DNA from: an uncultured Burkholderiales bacterium
GTDB lineage: Bacteria; Pseudomonadota; Gammaproteobacteria; Burkholderiales; Burkholderiaceae_C
Direction: 5' to 3'
Length of the DNA stretch: 45,909 bases
Assembly: GCA_903820745.1 (NCBI GenBank)
Contig: CAIJIT010000183.1
Span: 1-45,909, forward strand
In this document: one piece after another, positions 8,943 through 18,302 of the stretch
Numbering within the stretch: position 1 is the stretch's first letter
Layout: each line of letters starts with the position of its first letter
The notes under the pieces: model-generated
What the model was told of the DNA's origin: nothing
The model's input: only the letters and a program-made list of their open reading frames with translations
The model's database searches: none
Made by a program: the position numbers and the translations under genes

Positions 8943-9817
8943 CAGCGAACAGCCCTGCCGATGATGCCCTGCGGGCGCAAGGCCAGCGCGAGCAGGAACA
9001 GCAGCAGACCGATCAAGTCGCGGTAGCCATCGCCAAGGAACACCGCACCCAGGCTCTGCAGCAGACCCAGTGAAATTCCGGCGAGCAAGGTCCCGAAAAT
9101 ATTGCCGACGCCACCCAGAACCACCACCGCAAAACTGATCAACAAATAGCTCGAACCCGAGCTTGGTGTGAAAGAAAAAGCCGTGCCGAGCAGCACCCCG
9201 CCTACCGCGGCGCAGGCAGCGCCGAGCGCAAAGGTCAGGGCGTGCACACGCTTGACATCAACGCCCATGGCCGCTGCGGCTTCGGCATCGCTGGCACTGG
9301 CGCGCAGGTCGCGCCCGAAGGCTGTGCGCGAGATCAGCCAATGAACCAGCAGGACCAGCAACACAGAAACCGCGAAGCCGATCAGGTAGATCTCGGCTAC
9401 CGTAATCGGCCCCAAGCTGACAGCCCGCGAGGCATAGGGCGTATCGATGGCCCGGGTGTCGGCATGAAAAGCCAGCAAATATAGATTCTGCAGAATCACC
9501 GAGACGCCAAACATCGTGATCATCGGCGCATCCAAACCCTTGCCTGCCAAGGGCGCGATCAGCAAGGCCTGAAACGGCAGGGCGATCAGCGCGACGATCA
9601 AGGCCACCAAGGGCAGGCCCAGGATCGGATCAATCCCCGCTTGCTGCAGCAGGAAATAGCCGAGATAGGCGCCGCCGACCAGCAGCTCACCATGCGCCAG
9701 GTTCACCAACCGCATCACGCCCAGCGCGATCGACAGGCCCAGAGCCGTCAATGCAAACATGCCGCCGAGCAAAAAGCCCGCCGCCAGGCTGCTCGCTGCG
9801 CCATCCCAATTCGGCAT
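8942..9817 (-). CDS. livH: LivH-like ABC transporter permease
   Basis: This 291-residue LivH-type permease partners LivM. Family motifs are clear: GGMFALTALGLSIALGVMRLVNLAHGELL near residues 18-46, FGRDLRASASDAEAAAAMGVD around 165-185, and VVVLGGVGNIFGTLLAG late in the protein. The several hydrophobic segments are consistent with an inner-membrane channel. It begins 16 bases after the binding-protein gene and its stop shares one base with the livM start (TGATG). Confidence 0.9.
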   Translation of the reverse strand: MPNWDGAASSLAAGFLLGGMFALTALGLSIALGVMRLVNLAHGELLVGGAYLGYFLLQQAGIDPILGLPLVALIVALIALPFQALLIAPLAGKGLDAPMITMFGVSVILQNLYLLAFHADTRAIDTPYASRAVSLGPITVAEIYLIGFAVSVLLVLLVHWLISRTAFGRDLRASASDAEAAAAMGVDVKRVHALTFALGAACAAVGGVLLGTAFSFTPSSGSSYLLISFAVVVLGGVGNIFGTLLAGISLGLLQSLGAVFLGDGYRDLIGLLLFLLALALRPQGIIGRAVR

Positions 9818-9833
9818 CGCGGCAGTCGCTGCG

Positions 9834-11024
9834 TCAGTTGGCTGAAGGCAAGGGGAAGATCAACTTGCCGTTGGCATGGTTCTTCGGCCAGACCACCACC
9901 GATTTCCCGCCCTGCCATTGCATCAAGGTGATCGGGATGCGCGAGCTGTTGCTGGCGTCGAATTTAACCGGACCGACTACGTAGCTCTTGTCGGTCCTGC
10001 CTATCGCTGCATTGATCTTTTCACGGTCGAGGCTGGCAGCCGCCGCAATCGCGTCGAGCAGCACCTGGGCCGCGGCGTTGGAGTCGGCGATATGCTGGCT
10101 CTGCGACTGTTTGGTCTCGCTTTCGAAACGCTTGGCCAGGTCAGCAGCGCCGGGGTAGCGGAAGGTTGGATCCCAGTAGCCGCCGACCAGCACGCCATCG
10201 GCGAGCTTGCCCAGAGCCTGAGCGAACATTTCAGGTTCGGCGCCTTTTTCCATCACCAGCAATTTGGGTGTGAAGCCCGCAGAAGCCAGTTGCTTGCGGA
10301 TGGCGATCGCTTGCGGCGGAATCGCATCGACCAGCACGATGTCGGCAGCAGCAGTCTTGGCCTGCCCGATCATCGAGGTGAATTGCTGTATGTCGACCGG
10401 AAAGGAGCTCTGATGAACCACCTCGAAGCCGCCAGCCTTGGCTGCCGCCGGCCAGAGCTGGCCGCCCACCACCTGTCCGTCCGGGCCGTTGTCAGCCAGG
10501 ATGGCGATCTTCTTGTTGGTGTTCAAGCCCAGGTCGCTCATCATCCGAAAGCCTGCTGTCGCCAGGTCGCTTTCGTCAAAAAATATCGCCCAGGCATAAC
10601 GCCATTTGCGCACCGATTTGAACGCCATCAGCGGATCGCATCCGGCCACGATGGGCACTTTGCGCCGCTCGGCGACCAGGGCGCCCGCATTCACCAGGGC
10701 CGGCGTGCATGAGCCAAGCATCGCCACCACCTTGTCACGCGACAGCAGGGTCTCGGTATTGCTGGCCGTGACATTCGGATCGGTCTTGTCATCGCGAATG
10801 ATCAGCCGGACGGGCAATTTCTTGCCGTCGATGGCGATCCCGCCCGCCGCGTTGACATCCTTGACGGCGGTCTCATAGCCCCACTTCTGGTACATGCCGA
10901 AACCCGCCAGCGGCCCCGACAGCGGCAGCGACGCGCCAATGACAATTTCTCCGGCAGCTGCAGCCGGCCCGAAGCTCAGTGCGGCGGCAAGGAAGGCCAG
11001 CGCCAGATGTGATTTGATCTTCAT
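9834..11024 (-). CDS. Liv-type periplasmic substrate-binding protein
   Basis: This 396-residue type I periplasmic binding protein (Peripla_BP_6/LivJ class) has a signal peptide ending near Ala-Ala-Ala-Gly at 21-25. Mature-protein motifs include IVIGASLPLSGPLAGFG, NAAGGIAIDGKKLPVRL and the GSCTPALVNAG ligand-loop region. The ATG at 11024 is preceded by GGAG, a good ribosome binding site; a longer frame to 11066 is unlikely. It captures the ligand for the LivH/LivM/LivGF complex encoded immediately downstream. The ligand is unknown, and the unit-A context suggests an organic or aromatic acid rather than leucine. Confidence 0.88.
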   Translation of the reverse strand: MKIKSHLALAFLAAALSFGPAAAAGEIVIGASLPLSGPLAGFGMYQKWGYETAVKDVNAAGGIAIDGKKLPVRLIIRDDKTDPNVTASNTETLLSRDKVVAMLGSCTPALVNAGALVAERRKVPIVAGCDPLMAFKSVRKWRYAWAIFFDESDLATAGFRMMSDLGLNTNKKIAILADNGPDGQVVGGQLWPAAAKAGGFEVVHQSSFPVDIQQFTSMIGQAKTAAADIVLVDAIPPQAIAIRKQLASAGFTPKLLVMEKGAEPEMFAQALGKLADGVLVGGYWDPTFRYPGAADLAKRFESETKQSQSQHIADSNAAAQVLLDAIAAAASLDREKINAAIGRTDKSYVVGPVKFDASNSSRIPITLMQWQGGKSVVVWPKNHANGKLIFPLPSAN

Positions 11025-11062
11025 GACAGTCTCCACTCGCAATCGTTGATCGGGGCAGCAAA

Positions 11063-12067
11063 TCACGCCAGCTTGAAAATCCGTTCGGCGTTGCCGGAAT
11101 AGATCTTGGCCCGCTGGACTTCGCTGATCTCCACCGTGTCGAGGAATCTCACGCCCTCCTCGACGCTCTCATAGGGATAGTCGGCGGCGAACATGATGCG
11201 GTCCTCACCCAGCACCTCCAGGCTCAGCCGCAACGCCGGCCCCGACATCACGCCGGCCGTGGTGATAGCGAAGTTGTCAAGAAAGTACTCGCTCGGCAAT
11301 TTCTTCATCTTCTTGACCGCGCCGATCTTCACCTGCAGCAAGTAGCGGTTGTCGATGCGCTGCAACCAGAACGGCAGGCCTTCGCCCATATGGCCGAGCA
11401 CGATCTTCAGTCGCGGGAATTCGTCGAACAGGCCGCACATGATCAAGCGCATCGCGTGCAGACTGGTCTCGACAGCGAAGCCGAAACCGGCGAAATAAAG
11501 GCCGTAATCGAGGAACGGCGAGACCATGCCCGGCGAGGGCTCGCGCGGATGCAGATAGAGCGGCAGATCGAGCGCCTGCGCGGCCTCGAAGATCGGCCAG
11601 TATTTGCGATCGTCGAGGTATTCGCCCATCGTGTGCGAGTTGATCAAAAAGCCCTTCATCCCCAGGCCGCTGGCTCGGTGAAGTTCCAGTGCAGCACCCG
11701 CCGGGTATTGCGGCGCCACAGCAGCCAGGGCGGCGAAGCGGGTCGGATGCGCCAGCACGGCAGCAGCGAGTTGATCATTGGCATCCTTGGCCAAGCGGGT
11801 CGCAGTCACCGCGTCGAAAGCCTGCACCCCTGGCGAGGTGATCGAGAGCACGGCCATGTCGATCCCGTCGGCATCCATCTGCGCGATGCGGCCGGCGCCG
11901 ATGTCGACCAACCTCGAATGCACCAGTCTGGCACCCGGATCATCGCCGAGGATGGTCTGCCCCATCATGCGGAAGCCCGGCTCGACGAACTTGCTCGCCA
12001 ACACCTTCTTCCATTCCTGGGCAATCTCTTCGGTAACGAAGGCCTCTTCAACTGCAATTCGTTTCAT
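11063..12067 (-). CDS. LigW-like amidohydrolase-superfamily decarboxylase
   Basis: This 334-residue protein of the ACMSD/gamma-resorcylate decarboxylase branch of the amidohydrolase superfamily most resembles, from memory, 5-carboxyvanillate decarboxylase (LigW). Shared features include RIAVEEAF at the N-terminus, IAQMDADGIDMAVLSITSPG near 61-80, INSHTMGEYLD at 142-152 and GHMGEGLPFWL at 225-235. Likely metal ligands are Glu7/Glu8, His173, His226 and Asp296 (AADYPYE). LigW-type enzymes use a divalent metal to remove a carboxyl group from a phenolic ring without redox. It sits between the sulfatase-like gene and the Liv importer genes. Substrate assignment is inference. Confidence 0.82.
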   Translation of the reverse strand: MKRIAVEEAFVTEEIAQEWKKVLASKFVEPGFRMMGQTILGDDPGARLVHSRLVDIGAGRIAQMDADGIDMAVLSITSPGVQAFDAVTATRLAKDANDQLAAAVLAHPTRFAALAAVAPQYPAGAALELHRASGLGMKGFLINSHTMGEYLDDRKYWPIFEAAQALDLPLYLHPREPSPGMVSPFLDYGLYFAGFGFAVETSLHAMRLIMCGLFDEFPRLKIVLGHMGEGLPFWLQRIDNRYLLQVKIGAVKKMKKLPSEYFLDNFAITTAGVMSGPALRLSLEVLGEDRIMFAADYPYESVEEGVRFLDTVEISEVQRAKIYSGNAERIFKLA

Positions 12068-12109
12068 TTCTGATCCTCTTCCTGGTTTGAAAATGACATT
12101 GGCCTGGCA

Positions 12110-13726
12110 TCACCAGACGCCGATCTCAACGCCACCGGGTTCGGTCCGGTGCCGGGTCCAATCTTCGACTTGGGCATCCGCCATGGTTGTCCGTTGGCGT
12201 CTACCGGTATGCCAGGCTGTCAGGCGCTCCAGCAGTTCGGCCCGGACCGATGCATGGGCCGACGCAAGCCCCAGGTCGACCAGCTCTTGCGGGTCGTCCT
12301 GCAGATCGAAAAGCTGCGGCGCGAAGCCGGCGTAACGGATCAATTTCCATCGCTCGGTGCAGACCATCTCGGCCCGCGCCTGGTTGACGCCAAGCCCGAG
12401 GGCCGCGCGTGCGCCATAGAAGGCGTAGTCCAGCTCGGAAAACGCCGCCTCGCGCAGGCCCGATGCCTGCCCGCGCAAATGGGGCAAGAGCGACTTGCCT
12501 TCCAGCCACTGCGCATCAGCCGGCGCACCGACCGCTTCGACAAAGGTCGGCAGCAGATCGATCGCTTCGACCAGATCGTCCACCACCTGGCCGCGCCGCT
12601 GCGCCGCGGGGTCGACGATGATCAGCGGCACGCCTGCGCTGGGCTCGTAGAACATTTCCTTTTCGCCCAGCCAATGGTCGCCGAGCAGGTCGCCATGGTC
12701 GCTGGTGAAAACGATCAGCGTGTCGTCGAGCCGGCCCGCCGCTTTCAAGGATTCGATCAAGCGGCCCAGATTGTCATCCAGCTGCTTGACCAGTCCCATA
12801 TAGCTGGGGATGACCGCCAGCCTGACTTCATCACGCGAAAACGCCTGGCTCTCCGCGTGGTTGCGAAAGGCCCGGTAGACCGGGTGCTTGTCGTCGCGTT
12901 CGGCCAGGCTGCGCTTGGCAGGCAGGATGTCGTCGCCGCCATAGGCCTGGTGGTAAGGCGCTGGAGCGATATATGGCCAATGCGGCTTGATGTAGGAAAG
13001 GTGCAAACACCAGGGCGCTTCGCCTTGCGCGCGGATGAAGTCGATGGCGGTATCGGTCGCCCAGGCGGTTTCCGAATGCCGCTCCTTGACCCGCGCAGCC
13101 AGACCTGAATTGCGCAGCTTCCAGCCGCTTTGCAACTGGCCCGCCGCGTCGACGCCGGAATTGGCAAACTCATGCCAGGCGTTGACCGCCTGATAGCCAC
13201 TGCGGCGCAAATAGTCGTTGTAGACATAGCTGCGCTGCTTCAGTCCGGCATCGAGCACCACGCCGTCATGACGCGCATAGGGCTCGAACCCCCCTTGAGA
13301 CAGCAGCAGGCCCGGCGGGCTGAGCGGGTCGATGCCCAGCCGGTTCATGCCGGCGCTGTCGCCGACGACATGGGTCTTGCCGATGACTGCCGTTCGCAGC
13401 CCGGCCTTGCGCATGTAATCGCCCATGGTCGGAATCTGCACCGACAGCGGGACGAAATTCCAGGTCGACCCATGGCTCGCCACATAGCGCCCGGTGTAGG
13501 TGGACATGCGCGAAGGGCCGCAGACCGTCCCCTGCACATAGCAGCGATTGAAGCGAGTACCGCTTGCGGCCAAGGCATCGATATGCGGAGTCTTCAGCGT
13601 CGGATGCCCGTAGCAGCCGAGATAGTCGCGACGCAGCTGATCGCACATGATGAAGAGAATATTGCGCGCTCGCCGCGGCCCGGTCTGGGGCGGCTCGCTG
13701 GCTGCAGATCGGCTCGCCGTCATCAC
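12110..13726 (-). CDS. Sulfatase / phosphonate monoester hydrolase-like enzyme
   Basis: This 538-residue member of the alkaline phosphatase superfamily carries the sulfatase signature CGPSR with Cys69 expected to become formylglycine, followed by TGR. The N-terminal metal site reads MCDQLRRD (Asp29-Gln30) rather than the Asp-Asp of classical arylsulfatases; Asp-Gln is typical, from memory, of phosphonate monoester hydrolases and some choline sulfatases. A later SDHGDLLGDH block gives the other metal ligands. There is no signal peptide, so it is probably cytoplasmic. The start is GTG at 13726 (AGGA eight bases upstream) or ATG at 13723. It follows the Bug gene without a gap. No formylglycine-generating enzyme is in the window. 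Confidence 0.83.
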   Translation of the reverse strand: MMTASRSAASEPPQTGPRRARNILFIMCDQLRRDYLGCYGHPTLKTPHIDALAASGTRFNRCYVQGTVCGPSRMSTYTGRYVASHGSTWNFVPLSVQIPTMGDYMRKAGLRTAVIGKTHVVGDSAGMNRLGIDPLSPPGLLLSQGGFEPYARHDGVVLDAGLKQRSYVYNDYLRRSGYQAVNAWHEFANSGVDAAGQLQSGWKLRNSGLAARVKERHSETAWATDTAIDFIRAQGEAPWCLHLSYIKPHWPYIAPAPYHQAYGGDDILPAKRSLAERDDKHPVYRAFRNHAESQAFSRDEVRLAVIPSYMGLVKQLDDNLGRLIESLKAAGRLDDTLIVFTSDHGDLLGDHWLGEKEMFYEPSAGVPLIIVDPAAQRRGQVVDDLVEAIDLLPTFVEAVGAPADAQWLEGKSLLPHLRGQASGLREAAFSELDYAFYGARAALGLGVNQARAEMVCTERWKLIRYAGFAPQLFDLQDDPQELVDLGLASAHASVRAELLERLTAWHTGRRQRTTMADAQVEDWTRHRTEPGGVEIGVW

Positions 13727-14734
13727 TCAATCGATCCTGATTTTTGCTGCCCTGGCCACCTCGGCCCAGCGGATCAATTCGCTGTGGATCAAGGCTGAAA
13801 ACTCGGCGGAACTTCCCGGCGCAGCCTCGGCGCCGAGCTTGACCATCGTCTCCTTGACCTGCTCGTTGGCCAGCGCCCTGGACAAGGCAATATTCAAGCG
13901 CGCGATGACCTCGCCCGGGGTGCCGTTCTTGACCAGGATGCCTTGCCAGTCCCGCACAGCCAGACCAGGGAAGCCCTGCTCAGCCACCGTCGGCACATCG
14001 GGCAAGGTTGGCAGGCGTCGCTCGGAGGCTACCGCCAGCGCTTTCAGCTTGCCGCCCTGAATGCCGGGAATGGCCGATGGCACAGCCAGGAACATATAGA
14101 CATGCAGCCCGGCCATCAAATTGACGACGGGCGGGCTCGCGGGATAAGGCACATGGATCGCATCGGTCTGGGTCTGAGCCGCGAACAATGCCGCGATCAA
14201 ATGGGCCGGCGTGCCATTGCCCCCGGTGGCATAGGACAGCTCGCCGGGTTTGCTCTTCAACAGTGCCACCAGGTCCTTGGTCGAAGTCAGATTGAGCGCA
14301 GCCGGGACGACCAGGGCGTTGTAGGACCAGGCGGTCTGACCGATCGCGGTGAAGTCCTTTTTCAAATCGTAGGGCACCTTGGCATAGATGGCCGGCGCTA
14401 CCGTCATCGGCATGAACATCGTCATCAGCGTGTAGCCGTCGGCTGGTGCTTGCAGCACCGCCAATGCGCCCACAGTGCCGGTGGCACCGGGTTTGTTTTC
14501 GACGAAAACCGTCTGCTTCAGGTCCTCGCCCATCTTGCTGGCCACCAGGCGCGAGATGATGTCGATCGGCGTACCGACCGGCGTCGGCACCAGCAGCTTG
14601 ATCGGCTTGCTGGGGAAGGTCTGAGCCCAAGCTCCCGAAGCGCAAACAAGCAGTCCGGCGGCGAGCATGGCCAGCCGCTTCAGAACCCAGCCATCAAGCG
14701 GCCGATTGCCATGCTGGACTAATTTCTTCTGCAT
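13727..14734 (-). CDS. Bug/TctC-family periplasmic solute-binding protein (unit A, second copy)
   Basis: This 335-residue Bug-family protein has a signal peptide cleaved near Ala37 (GAWA|QTFPSKP). The mature start FPSKPIKLLVP, followed by ENKPGATGTVGALAV and the DGYTLM motif, is diagnostic. Bug proteins bind carboxylates such as tricarboxylates, nicotinate or terephthalate and are often not linked to TctAB membrane partners; none is seen here. The ATG at 14734 has AGAGG upstream; an extension to 14821 adds a sequence unlike any signal peptide. The stop is adjacent to the sulfatase start. Confidence 0.88.
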   Translation of the reverse strand: MQKKLVQHGNRPLDGWVLKRLAMLAAGLLVCASGAWAQTFPSKPIKLLVPTPVGTPIDIISRLVASKMGEDLKQTVFVENKPGATGTVGALAVLQAPADGYTLMTMFMPMTVAPAIYAKVPYDLKKDFTAIGQTAWSYNALVVPAALNLTSTKDLVALLKSKPGELSYATGGNGTPAHLIAALFAAQTQTDAIHVPYPASPPVVNLMAGLHVYMFLAVPSAIPGIQGGKLKALAVASERRLPTLPDVPTVAEQGFPGLAVRDWQGILVKNGTPGEVIARLNIALSRALANEQVKETMVKLGAEAAPGSSAEFSALIHSELIRWAEVARAAKIRID

Positions 14735-14817
14735 TGTTGACCTCTTCACGGTTGGTTGATCAGTAAACAAGACCTGCGCGGTATTGCTTGCCTGGGGGCT
14801 TGCTTGGGGGAATGACT

Positions 14818-15453
14818 TCATCGCAATGAAGCAATGACTTCGGCTTCATAGGCCAGGGCCTTGTGCACGCTGGCGCGCTGCTGCATCCTGGCAAAATGCG
14901 CGCTGCAATGCTTGAAGCCCGACAGATCCAGATTGAACTGGATGCCGCGCCGGAAGCACCAGAAGAAATAGGCATCTGCCGCGCTGAACTTGTCGAAGAA
15001 CCAGTCCCGGCCCGCGAGCATGTCGTCGGCAATCTGGTAGTTTTCAAACAGCTTCTTGCGGGCACAACGGCGCACGCTTTCTTCCGAACCCGGCAGATCG
15101 CAAAACTGCTCCGGGCGCGCGTTTGGCGTCAGCGCCGGGTGGATCCCGCTGGCACACCAGGCCATGAATGAAATCGCCTTGATTTCTTCCAGCGGGTCGG
15201 CGGGCAGCAGTCCGGCCTGGGGGAAAGCTCTCGCCACCCAGATCTGGATCGCAACGTTCTCGGTCAAGGCAAAGCCATCGATCAACAGCACCGGCACCCT
15301 GTGCTTCGGATTGATCTTCAGGTACGCCGGTTCCAGCTGCTGGCCCTTGCCCAGATTGACATCGATGACCTCAAAGCCTGCGCCCGCCTCGGTCAGCGTC
15401 AGGTAGGGCACCAACGAACAGGTTCCCGGTGCGTAGTAAAGGGCAAGATCCAA
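14818..15453 (-). CDS. Glutathione S-transferase family protein (TTG start)
   Basis: This 211-residue GST has a thioredoxin-like N-terminal domain with YYAPGTCSLVPYLTL (Cys12 in the position used by bacterial beta-class GSTs), KHRVPVLLIDG before the cis-Pro, and LTENVAIQIWVA, followed by an all-helical C-terminal domain. The start codon is TTG, supported by a strong GAGGAG six bases upstream. Its place among CoA-pathway genes suggests a catabolic role such as thiol-dependent ether cleavage, isomerisation or detoxification of a reactive intermediate; this is inference. It lies between a crotonase gene and a Bug gene. Confidence 0.85.
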   Translation of the reverse strand: MDLALYYAPGTCSLVPYLTLTEAGAGFEVIDVNLGKGQQLEPAYLKINPKHRVPVLLIDGFALTENVAIQIWVARAFPQAGLLPADPLEEIKAISFMAWCASGIHPALTPNARPEQFCDLPGSEESVRRCARKKLFENYQIADDMLAGRDWFFDKFSAADAYFFWCFRRGIQFNLDLSGFKHCSAHFARMQQRASVHKALAYEAEVIASLR

Positions 15454-15503
15454 ATGTGTCTCCTCGGATTTGTTCTCGGTAACTTGGCTCTGATGGCTTT
15501 TAG

Positions 15504-16277
15504 CTAAGCGCGAGGATACACAGGAGCACGCTTCTCGAGCCTTGCCTGAATACCCTCGGTTTTGTCGGCGCTTGCAAACAAGAGCTGGAAGGATTTGCGC
15601 TCGAACTGCAGGCCCTGCTCAAGCGGCAGGTTCATGCCCGCCAGCACCGCTTCCTTGATGAACTGCAACGCCTGTTGCGGCCCCTGCGCCATCTGCAAAG
15701 CCAATTCGAGCGCGCGGGCTTCGACCTGCTCGTCGGGCACGACTTCGCTGAGCAGGCCCATGGCCAGCGCCTCGCCGGCCTTGATCGGCGCGCCGATCAG
15801 CATCAACTTCATCGCGCGGAACTTGCCCACCGCAAGCGTCAGCCGCTGGGTTGCGCCGCCGCCTGGCATCAAACCGATCAGGACTTCGGGCTGGCCAAAA
15901 CGGGCCGACTCACCCGCGATGATCAGGTCCGCATGCATCGCCAGTTCGCAGCCGCCTCCCAGCGCATGGCCACGCACTGCAGCAATCACCGGCTTGCGGC
16001 ATTGGCTGATCGCGGACCAGAGCCGGTCCATCCTGCGCTCGATGATTTCGGGCGGCGTCGCGTCGACATATTCATTCAGGTCAGCGCCGGCACAAAAAGC
16101 CCGCTCACCGCCGGCCAGGATGATGCAGCGCACTGAAGCATCGGCTTCCAGACGGGCGAAGGCTTGGGCCAACTCCTGGCGCAAAGCCAGGTTCAGTGCA
16201 TTCAGTACCGCCGGCCGATCTAGGCGCAACAAGGCGACGCCATCAGCGGGTCTTGTTTCGTTCAGGCAAGAAGCCAT
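15504..16277 (-). CDS. Enoyl-CoA hydratase/isomerase (crotonase) family protein, canonical Glu pair
   Basis: This 257-residue crotonase has AFCAGADLNEY for the first oxyanion-hole region, GGGCELAMHADL containing the first catalytic Glu, and FGQPEVLIGLMPGGGATQRL with the second Glu. Both acid-base residues of enoyl-CoA hydratase are therefore present, so hydration of an enoyl-CoA is the most likely reaction. The ATG at 16277 overlaps the stop of the next crotonase gene upstream (ATGA), giving coupled translation. It resembles PaaF-type hydratases. It is expected to work with the adjacent thiolase and SDR in a beta-oxidation-like chain. Confidence 0.88.
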   Translation of the reverse strand: MASCLNETRPADGVALLRLDRPAVLNALNLALRQELAQAFARLEADASVRCIILAGGERAFCAGADLNEYVDATPPEIIERRMDRLWSAISQCRKPVIAAVRGHALGGGCELAMHADLIIAGESARFGQPEVLIGLMPGGGATQRLTLAVGKFRAMKLMLIGAPIKAGEALAMGLLSEVVPDEQVEARALELALQMAQGPQQALQFIKEAVLAGMNLPLEQGLQFERKSFQLLFASADKTEGIQARLEKRAPVYPRA

Positions 16278-17086
16278 CAACGGCCTGCCCCGAAGACGGC
16301 GGGACGCTTTTCAAAAAACGCTGCGATCGCTTCACTGTGGTCAGGCAGATGGTGGGCCAGCCCCTGGAAGCGACCGGCAGCGTCCAGGGCCTCGTCCAAG
16401 GTCCCGGTACGCGCTTGCTGCAACAACTGCTTGGTCCAGCGCAGCACTTGCGGCGGGTTGGCTGCAATCCTTGCGGCCAGCGCCAGCGCGGTATCGATCA
16501 AGGCCTCGGGCGCTACGACGCGCGACACCAGACCGATGCGCAAGGCTTCGGCCGCATCGATGGCGTCGCCGGTCAGCGCCATCTCAGCCGCCATCGAAGC
16601 CCCGATCGTGCGCGGCAACAGCCAGCAGCCGCCGTCTCCCGGCACGATACCGACCTTGACGAAACTCTCGGCAAACTTTGCGTTGCTGGCCGCGATGCGA
16701 ATGTCGCACATCGTCGCCAGGTCATTGCCGGCACCGATGGCCGCGCCATTGATCGCCGCGATGATAGGCAGTTGCAACTTGGCAAAGGCGCGCGGGATGC
16801 GCTGTATGCCTTGCCGGTAGCGCAAGGTGATCTCCTCGGCGCTGCCGGCAAACATGCCGCTGCGGTCGCGCATCTCGGCGATATTGCCGCCGGCGCAGAA
16901 CGATTTGCCGCTGCCCGTCAGCACCGCAACGCGCAGGCTCAGGTCTTCATTCAAGCGCTCGAACAGGGTCTCGAAAGCGCTGAACATGTCCTCGCCGGAG
17001 AGCGCGTTGTGGACGCTCGCGCGGTTCAGCGTCAGCAGCGCGATCGGACCGCGCTGCTCGAACAGGATCGGATCATCTGGGTTCAT
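16277..17086 (-). CDS. Crotonase family protein with altered acid residues
   Basis: This 269-residue crotonase-fold protein has FCAGGNIAEMRD and GAAIGAGNDLATMCD in the oxyanion-hole regions. Compared with enoyl-CoA hydratase, the first catalytic Glu is replaced (GNDLA instead of GCELA) and the second position reads FAESFVKVGIVPGDGG, without Glu at the usual place but with Asp in PGDGG. This pattern occurs in crotonases that isomerise, or act on other acyl-CoA thioesters. The ATG at 17086 has a perfect GAGGAG; the frame to 17173 lies inside the thiolase gene. It is probably a second, non-redundant step of the same pathway. Confidence 0.85.
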   Translation of the reverse strand: MNPDDPILFEQRGPIALLTLNRASVHNALSGEDMFSAFETLFERLNEDLSLRVAVLTGSGKSFCAGGNIAEMRDRSGMFAGSAEEITLRYRQGIQRIPRAFAKLQLPIIAAINGAAIGAGNDLATMCDIRIAASNAKFAESFVKVGIVPGDGGCWLLPRTIGASMAAEMALTGDAIDAAEALRIGLVSRVVAPEALIDTALALAARIAANPPQVLRWTKQLLQQARTGTLDEALDAAGRFQGLAHHLPDHSEAIAAFFEKRPAVFGAGR

Positions 17087-17096
17087 GGCCGGCTCC

Positions 17097-18302
17097 TCAA
17101 ACCCGCTCAAGCGCGACTGCAATGCCCTGGCCAACGCCGATGCACATCGTGCACAAGGCGCGCCTGGCACCAAGGCGCTGCATCTGCCGCACCGCTGTCA
17201 GCAGCAAACGCACCCCCGACGCGCCGAGCGGATGGCCCAGCGCGATCGCCCCGCCATACCGGTTCACATGTTCGCCATCGTCAGGCAAACCCAGGCCGCG
17301 CAACACCGCCAGCCCCTGCGCTGCAAAGGCTTCGTTGAGTTCGATGACGTCGAAGTCGGCAATCGACAGACCGGTATGCGCCAGCAGTCGTTGGGTTGCC
17401 GGCAGCGGACCTATGCCCATCACGCGCGGCGCCACGCCTGCGCTGGCGATGCCGATCACGCGCGCCAGCGGCGTCAAGCCCTGGCTGGCCGCGACGGTTT
17501 CGCTGGCCACCAGCAAGGCCGCAGCGCCATCATTCACGCCCGACGAATTACCCGCAGTCACCGTACCACCGTTGCGGAAACTGGGCTTCAACCCAGCCAG
17601 CGTTTCCAGCGAAGTCAGGCGCGGATGCTCGTCGGTATCAAAGGCTGAAGTCTCGCCCTTCTTCCGTCCCGGCACCTGCACTGCGACGATCTCGTCCTTG
17701 AAGATACCATCGGCAATTGCCTGTGCAGCGCGCTGCTGGCTGCGCCAGGCGAAAGCGTCCTGATCGACACGCGAAATGCCATGGTCGGTCGCCACATTTT
17801 CGGCCGTCTCGCCCATCGCATCAACGCCATGCAGGCGCTTCATCTCGGGGTTGACGAAGCGCCAGCCTATCGTCGTGTCGTGGATTTCGGCATGACGCGA
17901 AAAGGCCGAGGTCGCCTTGGGCATCACGAAAGGCGCCCGGCTCATGCTCTCGACCCCGCCGGCGATTGCCAACCCGATCTGTCCGCAATGGATCGCGCGC
18001 GCCGCGCTCGCCAAGGCTTCAAGGCCCGAGCCGCAGAGTCGGTTGACCGTCGCAGCGCCGGCCGTGACCGGCAAGCCGGCCAGCAGCGAAGCCATCCGCG
18101 CGACATTGCGGTTGTCTTCGCCGGCCTGGTTGACGCAGCCGTAATAGACCTCTTCGAGCAAACCCCAGTCAAGCGTCGGATGGCGATCGATCAAGGCCTT
18201 CAAAGGCAAGGCGCCGAGGTCGTCGGTCCGCACACCCGAAAGCGCACCGCCGAAGCGTCCGATCGGCGTGCGGATGCCGTCGCAGATGAAAGCCTGTTCC
18301 AT
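17097..18302 (-). CDS. pcaF: Thiolase, 3-oxoadipyl-CoA thiolase-like
   Basis: This 401-residue thiolase has nucleophile Cys90 (NRLCGSG), the general-base His357 (GHPLGASG) and second Cys387 (CIGVGQG). The N-terminal [17 protein letters not shown] and the stretch [14 protein letters not shown] closely match PcaF/PaaJ, which split 3-oxoadipyl-CoA into succinyl-CoA and acetyl-CoA. The ATG at 18302 shares one base with the stop of the upstream amidohydrolase; the long upstream frame was rejected. In this cluster it would be the terminal thiolytic step. That the substrate is 3-oxoadipyl-CoA, rather than another 3-oxoacyl-CoA, is likely but not proven. Confidence 0.88.
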   Translation of the reverse strand: MEQAFICDGIRTPIGRFGGALSGVRTDDLGALPLKALIDRHPTLDWGLLEEVYYGCVNQAGEDNRNVARMASLLAGLPVTAGAATVNRLCGSGLEALASAARAIHCGQIGLAIAGGVESMSRAPFVMPKATSAFSRHAEIHDTTIGWRFVNPEMKRLHGVDAMGETAENVATDHGISRVDQDAFAWRSQQRAAQAIADGIFKDEIVAVQVPGRKKGETSAFDTDEHPRLTSLETLAGLKPSFRNGGTVTAGNSSGVNDGAAALLVASETVAASQGLTPLARVIGIASAGVAPRVMGIGPLPATQRLLAHTGLSIADFDVIELNEAFAAQGLAVLRGLGLPDDGEHVNRYGGAIALGHPLGASGVRLLLTAVRQMQRLGARRALCTMCIGVGQGIAVALERV

